Assembly (NCBI GenBank): GCA_964583825.1
Contig: CAZOXM010000019.1
Location: 1 to 60,393 of the forward strand
Length of the DNA: 60,393 nucleotides
Reading direction: 5' to 3'
Source of the DNA: GCA-1730015 sp964583825
Lineage (GTDB): Bacteria > Pseudomonadota > Gammaproteobacteria > Granulosicoccales > Granulosicoccaceae
A program made the translations under genes and the position numbers. The notes under the pieces are model-generated. The model made no database searches, was not told where the DNA came from, and saw only the letters and a program-made list of their open reading frames with translations. Below are positions 51,541 through 59,488 of the stretch, in pieces (within the stretch, counting starts at the first letter, position 1; each line of letters begins with the position of its first letter).

Positions 51541-51568
51541 GTGCAGGCACATTGCACTGTGCCTGCAC
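51541..51568 (+). terminator. Stem-loop after the alpha/beta hydrolase gene
   Basis: GTGCAGGCAC-ATTGCACT-GTGCCTGCAC is a perfect 10-bp stem 11 bp after the stop codon. A T-tract is lacking, so termination may be weak or Rho-assisted. Confidence 0.6.
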
Positions 51569-51617
51569 GCTTAACACTGTCCGTCTAATGAGAACAATAA
51601 TCTACTGTGTTTTCTCA

Positions 51618-52448
51618 GGCCAGCAATTGCTTACATGTCGATAGTGCGCGGGCCAGCCGTTCAATATCTTCACTGTCATTTTGCACGTGGGCCGAAATTC
51701 TCACCCGGCCAAAATCGCCATAGGCACCCCACACTAACACGCCGTTTTTCTCAAGTGATTTCTAAGCCTGTTGACGTTGGCAATCATAAAGCACACATTA
51801 CCCGCAAGGCGAGTATCTTGAATTGGTGTCATTATCTCAAGACCATACGGTGTGCAACACATCAAAGATTTATGCAAGCGATGCATCGACTGACACCACA
51901 CCGGCCGCGTGCGTAACATCCATTAAAAAAATAGCGCCTGCATCGCGTATGCCCCTCGATAACAGGGCAACATCCATATGCTGACCGGTAAACATACTGA
52001 CCTGACTAACAGCAACAACACGGGTTATTTTATCAATATGCGACAGGATATCGTGCTCATCAATGACCCAGTCACGGTGGCGTACAACACGTACTTCAAC
52101 CCTTTTGCCTTCAGATTGGCCCACGGCAGAATGTCTGACGGAAACTCCACATCAGCCACCACCAAATTGTCACCAGGCTGTCATTGAAGCCTGTAGCAAA
52201 GCGTATTATTACCTTCGGTGGCAGATGAAAGAAACGTTAAATCCTGCGCGGTACTTTAAACAGCGTGGCACACTTACCCTTGGCCTGTTCCATCACCTGC
52301 GCCTGTAAGTCACGGGCAGGTTCACCGGCACTTTTGTCTAACAGAAACTGCTGCAACACCTGTTGGTGTGAGCGCAACATGGGCGACTCACCCCCGGTTG
52401 CCAGATGAGCAATGTTGTCCAACCCGATAAATTCGGATTTATTTATCA
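51618..52448 (-). pseudogene. Decayed class V aminotransferase (NifS/kynureninase-like)
   Basis: Read on the minus strand from right to left in changing frames, this stretch gives the N-terminal LDNIAHLATGGESPML, then FLSSATEGNNTLCYRL, QPGDNLVVADVEFPSDI, VEVRVVRHRDWVIDEHDILSHIDK, TRVVAVSQVSMFTG, and DAGAIFLMDVTHAAGVVSVDA (PLP-site aspartate region). It then jumps to a C-terminal end, EKNGVLVWGAYGDFGRVRIS. At least two frameshifts, an in-frame stop and a deletion that removes the PLP-lysine region are present. The 5' end is fused to a GntR relic. It cannot make a functional enzyme. Confidence 0.8.
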
Positions 52449-52545
52449 ACGACTCGGGCAACAACTTAAACGAGACGATATCCTGATGCAGCTGCTCGTA
52501 GATATCATTTGATACGGTTTGTCTGGTTGCTGGTCTGCCGCTCAT
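52449..52545 (-). pseudogene. 5' stub of a GntR-family regulator
   Basis: The first 32 codons from the ATG at 52545 (TRQTVSNDIYEQLHQDIVSF) match the beginning of GntR/FadR-type regulators, where a winged HTH would follow. Instead the frame runs directly into the aminotransferase relic. It lies 32 bp after the end of uxuA on the same strand, the usual place for a hexuronate-operon repressor such as UxuR, so the operon has probably lost its local regulator. Confidence 0.7.
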
Positions 52546-52576
52546 GTGTTTTTACTACCTGAAATGTCTGTATTGA

Positions 52577-53764
52577 TTACTGGCTTGATTGCACTGGCGA
52601 CTGCAGCGTGTGAATGATGCCTCGCAGCTCTGCCAGTCCTCGTAGCCGGCCTACGAGTGGATACCCCGGAATCAACTTGCGGGTGAGGTCCGAGAGCATA
52701 TGATGTCCGTGGTCCGGCCGGAACGGAATCAAAACATCGCACTGTCCTTGTTCGAGTCGCCTGGCTTGTTCTTTGAGCAACACACCGATCAGCGCCACCA
52801 TATCGGTGTCGCCTTCGAGGTGTGCTGCCTCTTCGAAGGAGCCGTCCGGGTCTTTGCGTACGTTGCGCAAATGTGCAAAATAAATCCGGTCAGCCACCTC
52901 TGCCGCGATCGCAGGTACGTCGTTGTGCGGATTGGCCCCGAGTGAACCGGAGCAAAGTGTAATGCCGTTGGCCGGGCTTTTGACCGCGTTTAGAATCCAC
53001 GCCAGATCATCGCCATCCGATACAATCCGCGGCAGGCCCAGTATGTCTCGCGGGGGGTCATCGGGGTGCACGCAAAGCCTGATGCCCAGGTCTTCGGCAG
53101 CGGGTACTACCTCTTCGAGGAACCGTTTGTAGTTGGCGCGGAGCGCACTGCGGTCGATACCCTCGTAGCGAGTCAGCACGTCTCGCAGGCCGTCGATATC
53201 GTAGCGGTCGAAGGCGCCTGGCATGCCGGCCATCACAGAGGCAAAAAGTTCGTCGCGTTCTGTCTGGCTTGCGGCCTGAAACCAGATGGCCGCGCGCTGG
53301 CGAACCTCGGGTGGATAATCGGCTTCGGCCGCCTGCCGCCCGAGCATGTGGATTTCGAAGGCCGCCATACGCGTGGCTTCGAACCGCAGGCACGTGGCTC
53401 CACCCTTGACCGGTGCCGCCAGATCGGTGCGGGTCCAGTCCAGTAGTGGCATGAAGTTGTAGCAGATGGTGTGAATGCCCTGCGCGGCGAGGTTGGCCAT
53501 GGACTGGCGGTAGTTGTCGAACAGCACTGCCAGGTCGCCTTCGCCGCGCTTGATCGGTTCGGCCACCGGTAGGCTTTCAACCACAGACCACACGAACCCG
53601 GCAGCCTCGACACGTGCCTTGCGGGCGGCGATTGCCTCGGCCGACCAGACCTCGCCATAGGGAATCTCATGAAGGGCCGTAACGATCCCTGCCGCCCCGG
53701 TCTGGGCGACTTCGTCTAAAGTGATCGTGTCCAGATCACCGTACCAGCGCCAGGTTTCAATCAT
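52577..53764 (-). CDS. uxuA: Mannonate dehydratase
   Basis: A 395-residue enzyme that dehydrates D-mannonate to 2-keto-3-deoxygluconate. The start METWRWYGDLDTITL-like block (MIETWRWYGD), GAAGIVTALHEIPYGEVWS, MPLLDWTRTDL, LCVHPDDPPRDILGLPRIVS, TLCSGSLGA and PFRPDHGHHMLSDL carry the conserved His, Cys and Asp residues of the family's metal site. Its ATG overlaps the uxuB stop by 4 bp. It acts after uxaC and uxuB on glucuronate. Length is normal and no defect is visible. Confidence 0.96.
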   Translation of the reverse strand: MIETWRWYGDLDTITLDEVAQTGAAGIVTALHEIPYGEVWSAEAIAARKARVEAAGFVWSVVESLPVAEPIKRGEGDLAVLFDNYRQSMANLAAQGIHTICYNFMPLLDWTRTDLAAPVKGGATCLRFEATRMAAFEIHMLGRQAAEADYPPEVRQRAAIWFQAASQTERDELFASVMAGMPGAFDRYDIDGLRDVLTRYEGIDRSALRANYKRFLEEVVPAAEDLGIRLCVHPDDPPRDILGLPRIVSDGDDLAWILNAVKSPANGITLCSGSLGANPHNDVPAIAAEVADRIYFAHLRNVRKDPDGSFEEAAHLEGDTDMVALIGVLLKEQARRLEQGQCDVLIPFRPDHGHHMLSDLTRKLIPGYPLVGRLRGLAELRGIIHTLQSPVQSSQ

Positions 53765-55170
53765 CGCAGCACCTCCTCAATTGCGGCACGCGTACCGATG
53801 GACCAGATCTGCCGCGCAGCGTCGGTAACCGGTGCTCGCAGACGCGGTGCCAGGGCAGGGGGGAAGACCTCGGTAACCGACAATAGTGTTTCAACGCGCT
53901 GTTCGAGGTTTTCGTTATTTACAGAGAGTGTGTGCAATCGATCTGACAGAGGATCCCGCACATCAATAGCATTGCCGTGGTCATCTGAGCCGCCGACGTA
54001 TCGCATCCATGCGGCGATCGCAATCGCGAGGCACTCTGTGTTCCGGCCGTCATCAAGCGCCGTTTCCAGTGTGCCCAGAATTCTTTGCGGCAGCTTTTGA
54101 CTGCCATCCATTGCAATCTGCCAGGTGCGATGGCGAATCTTCGGATTCTCATAACGCTGCAACAGGTCTTGCGCGTAGGTACTGAGATCCACGCCGTCGG
54201 GGGCATTCACCGCGGGCATGATTTCTTCCCATAAACGCCGGGTGTAGGCGGTAAAAACAGGGTCGGCAACGGTATCCGCGATAGTCTCATGGCCTGCCAG
54301 ATAACCGGTATAGGCCAACGCTGAATGCGTGCCGTTTAGCATCCGAAGTTTCATGTGCTCGTGGGCCGAAACATCGCTCACCAGTTCAACCCCGGCTGCT
54401 TCGAGGTCGGGGCGCTCGCCGCCCACAAAGTTATCCTCTACCACCCACTGTGAAAAGGGCTCGTGCAGCACCGGGGCTGCATCCACTTTTCCAGTCAGTG
54501 TTTTTACCCGCGCGACATCTTCTGCTGTGGTCGCAGGTGTAATGCGATCCACCATGGTTGAGGGGAAGCACCCCTGCGTTTCAATCCAGTCGGCAAGTGC
54601 CGGGTCTACGTGCTTTGCCAGTGCCAGCACCACGCCCCGCACCAGGCGCCCGTTGTCCGGCAGGTTGTCGCACGACAGCACGGTGAACGGCGCTACTCCG
54701 GCTTTTCGACGGGCGTCCAGCGCACGCACCAGAAAGCCGGGGGCGGTTCGGGGCATTGGATTTGTGAGATCGTGCAGGATCTCCGGGTCGTCCGGGTTTA
54801 ACTCGCCGGTTGCCGGGTTGTGGCAATAGCCTTTTTCGGTCACCGTGAGTGAGACGATCTTGACCGCCGGATCTGCCATGGCCGACAAGACGGCTTGCGG
54901 GTCTTCCGGGGCGACCAGTACGCCGGTGAGTATATTGATGTCGCGTGCCACCTCGCCTGTCGGATCAAGCGCAACCGATGTGTATTGCCAACCTTGCGGT
55001 TGCAGGGCATCGCGAGTGGCGGGGCTGCGGAGAGATACCCCCAGAATTCCCCAGTCACCGCCGCTTGCAGCCATGGCATCAGCAACGTATACGCAACCGA
55101 AAGCTCTGAAAAAAGCACCAAGGCCGAGATGCACGATCCCGGTGCCCGCTATTTGCCCGGGCGCGATCAT
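53761..55170 (-). CDS. uxuB: D-fructuronate reductase (mannonate oxidoreductase)
   Basis: A 469-residue NAD-dependent polyol dehydrogenase of the mannitol/fructuronate reductase family. The N-terminal GTGIVHLGLGAFFRAFGCVYVADA is the nucleotide-binding region (GxGxFHRAHQ-like, modified). VDRITPATT, the WVVEDNFVGGERPDLEAAG segment and MLNGTHSALAYTGYLAGHE are typical. It reduces D-fructuronate to D-mannonate. The gene overlaps uxaC and uxuA by 4 bp each, so the three enzymes are coupled. Mannitol dehydrogenase is an alternative by family, but operon context favours UxuB. Confidence 0.94.
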   Translation of the reverse strand: MIAPGQIAGTGIVHLGLGAFFRAFGCVYVADAMAASGGDWGILGVSLRSPATRDALQPQGWQYTSVALDPTGEVARDINILTGVLVAPEDPQAVLSAMADPAVKIVSLTVTEKGYCHNPATGELNPDDPEILHDLTNPMPRTAPGFLVRALDARRKAGVAPFTVLSCDNLPDNGRLVRGVVLALAKHVDPALADWIETQGCFPSTMVDRITPATTAEDVARVKTLTGKVDAAPVLHEPFSQWVVEDNFVGGERPDLEAAGVELVSDVSAHEHMKLRMLNGTHSALAYTGYLAGHETIADTVADPVFTAYTRRLWEEIMPAVNAPDGVDLSTYAQDLLQRYENPKIRHRTWQIAMDGSQKLPQRILGTLETALDDGRNTECLAIAIAAWMRYVGGSDDHGNAIDVRDPLSDRLHTLSVNNENLEQRVETLLSVTEVFPPALAPRLRAPVTDAARQIWSIGTRAAIEEVLR

Positions 55171-56567
55171 AAGCGATAAGCCTCTTTCACCAATCGGTAC
55201 GTTAGATCGTAAGCCACTTCGTGAGCTTCGTCCTCATCCAGCCGACCGGTGGTTACCAGTCCGGCCAGATACGCGGCATCTACACGACGTGCCACATCAT
55301 GCCGTGCCGGTATCGAACAGAATGCACGTGTGTCGTCGTTAAACCCGACCGTGTTGTAGAACCCGGCCGTCTCTGTTGTCATTTGGCGAAACCGCATCAT
55401 GCCCTCGTAGCTGTCATGGAACCACCATGGCGGCCCGAGACGCAGCGCCGGGTAGACCCCGGCAAGCGGTGCCAGCTCTCTGGCATAGGTGGTTTCGTCC
55501 AGAGTGAATAATATAATCGTCAGATCGGGCTCCGCACCAACGGCATTCAAGAGTGGCTGAAGCGCTTTGACGTAGTCAGTTCGAGTCGGGATGTCATATC
55601 CCATATCGCGTCCGAATCGGTTAAAAATGTCGGTAGAGTGATTGCGGGATGACCCCGGATGGATCTGCATCACCAGTCCATCGTCGATACTCATTCGTGC
55701 CATTTCAGTCAGCATGTGTCCGCGGAACGCATCTGCTTCATCAGCGGTGCAACTGCCACTGAGTGCCTTGTCAAACAGTGCCTGCGCTGCATGTGGCGGC
55801 AGATCTTCGGTTCTGGCAGTCGGGTGGCCGTGGTCAGTGGAGGTCGCGCCCAGGCTTTTAAAAAACGCACGACGCTTGCGGTGGGCCGCCAGATAACCCG
55901 TCCAGGTGCTTGCATCTTCGCCTGCCATTTCGCCCAGGGTTTGGACGTTATTGGCAAAGCCCGCCACCTCCGGATCGATCACTGCATCGGGCCGGTAGGC
56001 GGTGATCACCCGACCGTTCCAGTCGCTATCGCGGATCATGCGGTGCCATCGCAGATCGTCGATGGCACTTTCTGTCGTTGATATCGCCTCGATATTGAAC
56101 CGTTCGAAAAGCGCTCGCGGACGGAACGCGTCTTCCGACAAGCAGGCTTCAATCTGCTCATAGATGGCGTCTCCGGTTGCGGCCGATAGACGTTCCTTCA
56201 CACCGAAGACTTCGCTAAGCGCATGGTCAACCCAAAGGCGAGACGGTGTTGCCCTGAAAAGGTGGTAGTTCGCCGCGAATAACCGCCATATAGCGCGCGG
56301 GTCGGTTTCGGTTTCTTTGCCATCGGCACGGGGTATGCCGAGCGCCTCAAGCGGGATCCCCTGTGAGTGAAGCATGCGAAAGATATAGTGGTCCGGCGTG
56401 ACGAAAAGTCGCGCGGGATCCGGGAATGGTGCATTTTCGGCGAACCAGCGGGGGTCTGTGTGACCGTGAGGGCTCAGGATCGGCAGTGACTTAATGCCAT
56501 CGTAAATGGACCGCGCCAGAGCGCGTTGGGTTTGATCCGTCGGGAACAGTCTGTCTTCATTCAGCAT
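55167..56567 (-). CDS. uxaC: Uronate (glucuronate) isomerase
   Basis: A 466-residue TIM-barrel enzyme that isomerises D-glucuronate to D-fructuronate (and galacturonate to tagaturonate). SPHGHTDPRWFAENAPF is the conserved N-terminal metal region; later blocks are NIEAISTTESAIDDLRWHR, DDGLVMQIHPGSSRNHS and TLDETTYARELAPLAGVYP. The ATG at 56567 gives MLNEDRLFPTDQ and family length; the frame reaches 56648 but that part is non-homologous. It is first in the operon uxaC-uxuB-uxuA. An importer and the downstream kdgK/kdgA genes are not in this window. The promoter region (56568-56780) abuts an IS91-type relic. Confidence 0.96.
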   Translation of the reverse strand: MLNEDRLFPTDQTQRALARSIYDGIKSLPILSPHGHTDPRWFAENAPFPDPARLFVTPDHYIFRMLHSQGIPLEALGIPRADGKETETDPRAIWRLFAANYHLFRATPSRLWVDHALSEVFGVKERLSAATGDAIYEQIEACLSEDAFRPRALFERFNIEAISTTESAIDDLRWHRMIRDSDWNGRVITAYRPDAVIDPEVAGFANNVQTLGEMAGEDASTWTGYLAAHRKRRAFFKSLGATSTDHGHPTARTEDLPPHAAQALFDKALSGSCTADEADAFRGHMLTEMARMSIDDGLVMQIHPGSSRNHSTDIFNRFGRDMGYDIPTRTDYVKALQPLLNAVGAEPDLTIILFTLDETTYARELAPLAGVYPALRLGPPWWFHDSYEGMMRFRQMTTETAGFYNTVGFNDDTRAFCSIPARHDVARRVDAAYLAGLVTTGRLDEDEAHEVAYDLTYRLVKEAYRL

Positions 56568-56780
56568 GTTGTTCGTGTCGTCATCTATACCTCTGGGAAC
56601 CATCCGGGAGTGTTGTTCCACGTATCGCATTTTTCGATACGTCTTCACCTGTCATATCGCCAGGCGCGCGGCTTATGCTCTCGGCACCGAAAAACAAAGG
56701 GTGAAGTGTACCGCTTCCGGGCACGCTCGTGTTGATGACGACTGGCTGCCAATGCAAAGGCTGTGATTAGAAGGGCGCGC

Positions 56781-56824
56781 TACCATGGGGTGTTCGCTCC
56801 GAACAGCCACTGGCGTGATCGGGT
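56781..56824 (+). mobile_element. Short IS91-type transposase relic
   Basis: YHGVFAPNSHWRDRV followed by a stop codon matches the conserved region near the C-terminus of IS91-family transposases, and its DNA closely resembles that at 49130-49160. Only about 15 codons survive. It has the same orientation as the larger relic, so the uronate operon and its neighbours are bracketed by direct copies. Confidence 0.6.
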
Positions 56825-56859
56825 TTAGAAACCGATTAAAGTGATATCGTTAGCTTGCG

Positions 56860-57330
56860 TTGCAAGCGTCTGGACCGCAAGACGGCATGCGTCGCGCGTT
56901 TGGCCATCTTTACCGGTGGTTGGCGCATGACGCTGCAAGTGACCAAAGGTGCGATCCCTACCGGGACCTGATGCGCGAGGTCATACTCGAGACATTTGAA
57001 GTGCCTGCCGGCGAGATCATTCTAGGCAAAGAGAACACGCAACGCCGACTACATTTTTTCTAGCGCTTCAATTGAAATGGGCAGGTCCCGTAAGGTCACC
57101 AGGCAGTATCTTGAACACGTTGGCCTCGTCTCCAGGAGTGATACGCGTGCATACAAGCGACTTACCTTTGATGCGAAAGTTGCCGCGCCGTTCTTAGCTC
57201 GAGGCCGCAATCTGGTTATGACGAAGGAAATGGCGAAGAGATTGGGCATTTCATCAGAACAGTTCGAAACACTGGCACGTCAAGGTGTGTTTGAACCCGT
57301 CTGCCCCCTCTTCGTTTCGAAATTTTAGTG
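56860..57330 (+). pseudogene. TniQ-like protein relic
   Basis: Two open segments (56860-57063 and 57077-57328) read together as FGHLYRWLAHD, DPYRDLMREVILETFEVPAGEIILGKEN, RRLH, then RKVTRQYLEHVGLVSRSD and KRLGISSEQFETLARQGVFEPV. The order WLA-R-hydrophobic-P-G-G-RRLH followed by a helix-turn-helix-like block resembles TniQ proteins that help target Tn7/Tn5053-type transposons. A stop and frameshift near 57061 break it and the N-terminus is missing. No TniA/TniB genes are nearby. The assignment rests on motif reading and is moderate. Confidence 0.5.
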
Positions 57331-57482
57331 GGATGTCGCGGATGCCGACAAGCTATTTGCCTCACTTGCGACCAATGCGACAACAGTGATGGAATAAGAT
57401 GAGAGCTGGCAACCTTTAGGTAATGCGGCGGGGCAATCGCATTGGGGTTGAAACCTTCCAAATAAGGTTCAACGTAGAACAA

Positions 57483-57674
57483 ATGTTTAAAACTACGTTT
57501 GAATCGTCGCAGTTTTCACGGAGAGAACAAAACCCACTCGTTGAGTTTGAACTGTGTGGGCTTAGAGTAAGTTTAGAGGCTGGACTATATCCAGTAATAG
57601 CAGAAAAATACAGCGACTGTGAAAATTATACAGATGAAGAGTTAGAGGATTTCACCAAGTTTTGGGATTTCTAA
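57483..57674 (+). CDS. Small hypothetical acidic protein
   Basis: A 63-residue frame from the ATG at 57483 ends YTDEELEDFTKFWDF, an acidic, aromatic C-terminus. The composition differs from shadow frames, and the DNA is AT-richer than the surrounding chromosome, which fits accessory DNA. No domain is recognised and the ribosome site is poor. It might also be the end of a longer broken gene, since the frame is open from 57423. Confidence 0.4.
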   Translation: MFKTTFESSQFSRREQNPLVEFELCGLRVSLEAGLYPVIAEKYSDCENYTDEELEDFTKFWDF

Positions 57675-57954
57675 TTTTTGTACGGTTTTGAGAAGTACAG
57701 TGTGAGCACAATCTGTGTGATATTAGATCGCTCCACTGAATTACTATGGAGCGTTTTTGTTTCCAGTGTACAGGCAACAGAGGCCAGACGACAGAATGCA
57801 CCAGCGAGTCCAACGGCACGATCCCCAAGCGTCTGTTTGGTTTTTTGAAACCCCGCGGAGCCGGGACAAAGCCCGGGCGCGTCTGGATGTCTGCAAGGTG
57901 ATTGGTGAAATTTGCCAGGGCGACCTCGATGTCTGGATCATTGAGGGGCTGGGC

Positions 57955-58263
57955 TCATATTCTGCCATCCGTGTCCGACAGTCGGATGTTGTCCCATCCA
58001 CCCTGATGGCGGGCACGGAATTCTGTGGGCGTGAGCCCCGAAAACGCCTTGAATGCCTTGTAAAAGGCGCTCAGGGATCCGTAGCCAACGCGGTAACACA
58101 CGTCGAGGATACCGGTTTCTTCATGGCTGAGCATTTCGACCGCCCTGATCATGCGCAAACGGCGCAGGGCCTGCCCCCAGGTCATCCCCACCTCATCATT
58201 GAACCGCCTTGCCAGCGTCCGTTCCGACATATGCGCAGCCTTGGCGATCTCCGAAAAACTCAC
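57955..58263 (-). pseudogene. AraC-family DNA-binding domain, N-terminally truncated
   Basis: A 102-residue frame from a GTG at 58263 is a complete AraC C-terminal domain: MSFSEIAKAAHMSERTLARRFNDEVG (first HTH) and ILDVCYRVGYGSLSAFYKAFKAFSGLTPTEFRAR (second HTH). The sensor domain that should precede it is absent; a different short frame overlaps its start by 4 bp (GTGA). It may be a relic, or a translated stand-alone HTH protein of the MarA type, since the overlap would allow coupling. Confidence 0.6.
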
Positions 58264-58424
58264 GTCATCGCAAATCTCTCAGAAAGCCCCGATGCGGTGA
58301 TGAAGTCCGCATAGGCCACATCAAATCCAAGTCGTTCAACCGTGCTTTGCCAACGACCTGAAAAACGATCGTAGGCTTTTTCAAGTTGGCGATGCTTAGG
58401 TGCGGTATTGGCTTGGGCGCGCAT
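58260..58424 (-). CDS. Small hypothetical protein, possible truncated gene start
   Basis: A 54-residue frame from the ATG at 58424 with a good GAGG ribosome site 8 bp upstream. It reads KHRQLEKAYDRFSGRWQSTV, then a helical segment ending SGLSERFAMT. The pattern YDRxxxxWQxTVERLGF faintly recalls the start of some SAM-dependent methyltransferases, but too little is present to say. The stop overlaps the AraC fragment start. It is probably the 5' end of a gene truncated by deletion. Confidence 0.35.
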   Translation of the reverse strand: MRAQANTAPKHRQLEKAYDRFSGRWQSTVERLGFDVAYADFITASGLSERFAMT

Positions 58425-58573
58425 GGCATTTCCTCAGTGATCTGAAGTAACGATACCCTCACGCCGTCTTGCGTTCCTACGGTTGCCTGCCAAGGGCTTG
58501 CTCGAAACTGCCAATGCGCCGCCAGACGCCGGACCAATGGATGTCGCCCACTGACGGGCAATCGCACCTGCGT

Positions 58574-58789
58574 TCAGAAATTTCGCATTTGCTCTGAATT
58601 TGGATGGCGTAGCAGTAAGGCAATACGCTTAATTCCAGATATCCATTCACAAAATAGATCTGAGGTCCTCAAAATGACTTTGAACAATCGTTCATCAGAA
58701 ACCAGTATCAGGACAATCACACTGGGTTTATCCGCAAAGTTAAAGTAGGCCTCTGCACCTTCCCAGCTCGTTAACGGACTTGCATTCAT
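58574..58789 (-). CDS. Small hypothetical protein with a strong ribosome site
   Basis: A 71-residue frame beginning MNASPLTSWEGAEAYFNFAD at 58789. An AAAGGAG ribosome site lies 8 bp upstream, which supports real translation. A hydrophobic stretch (SVIVLILVS) lies at about residues 23-31, and the C-terminus is basic. No family is recognised. It is flanked by mobile-element debris. Confidence 0.4.
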   Translation of the reverse strand: MNASPLTSWEGAEAYFNFADKPSVIVLILVSDERLFKVILRTSDLFCEWISGIKRIALLLRHPNSEQMRNF

Positions 58790-58997
58790 AAGGTAATCTC
58801 CTTTAGTTTAAGCAGGTAGTGGCGAAGCAGGAGGTGTCTGTCCATTGTTCTTTGCAGGAACCGCTTCCGGATAAGCTGGCAGCGGGCGAGTATCAAGAAG
58901 TAAGTCGGGTAGTAATAAAAATGAAATATAGTTCTAGGGAGCCTCTGATTAGTTCAGTAAGCGTACAATAATTTGGTCGAAGTAACTCTGTAGAGCG

Positions 58998-59488
58998 ATG
59001 GAAAGACAAACGACGTTTGCCGATGCGGTTTTGATAAGTATAAGAAGAAGACCCTTCGCGCCCAATTTCCTGAGCAAATGGAGATTGCAGTCCCTTGGAA
59101 TGATCTGGTGAGAGTGATTGAACCACACTATCCAGTGATAAAATGCAGAGGTTGCCCGCCCATTGGTATAGAGCGTGTGTTGAGAAATCACTTTTTACAG
59201 ATTTGCTTCAGCTTATCAGACCCAGCGGTAGAAGAGGCCCTGTATGACATTACATCAATGCGTGATTTTGCAAGAATAGATCTGGGAAGGGAGCCCGTGC
59301 CTGATGGCCTGATGAGACGACAGACTGTAAGTTTCGCCACTTGCTTGAAGAGAACGATTTAGCGCAACAGAATTTTTTAAAGAGTGAATACATACCTTTG
59401 CACTCAAGGGATAAAGGTATCCAACGGAATCATCGTTGATGCATCGATAGTCAATGCGCCAAGCTCAAAGAAAAACAAGGATAAGCTC
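58998..59488 (+). pseudogene. IS5-family transposase, frameshifted and interrupted
   Basis: From the ATG at 58998 the sequence reads ERQTTFADA, then after a frameshift DKYKKKTLRAQF, EIAVPWNDLVRVIEPHYPV, RVLRNHFLQICFSLSDPAVEEALYD and SMRDFARIDL. After further frameshifts come RHLLEENDLAQQ and IVDASIVNAPSSKKNKDK. This is the N-terminal half of an IS5-group transposase, including the region with the first catalytic Asp (VDASI). Homology stops at KNKDK (59484), exactly where group II intron-like sequence begins. Several frameshifts show it was inactive already or has decayed since. Confidence 0.8.
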
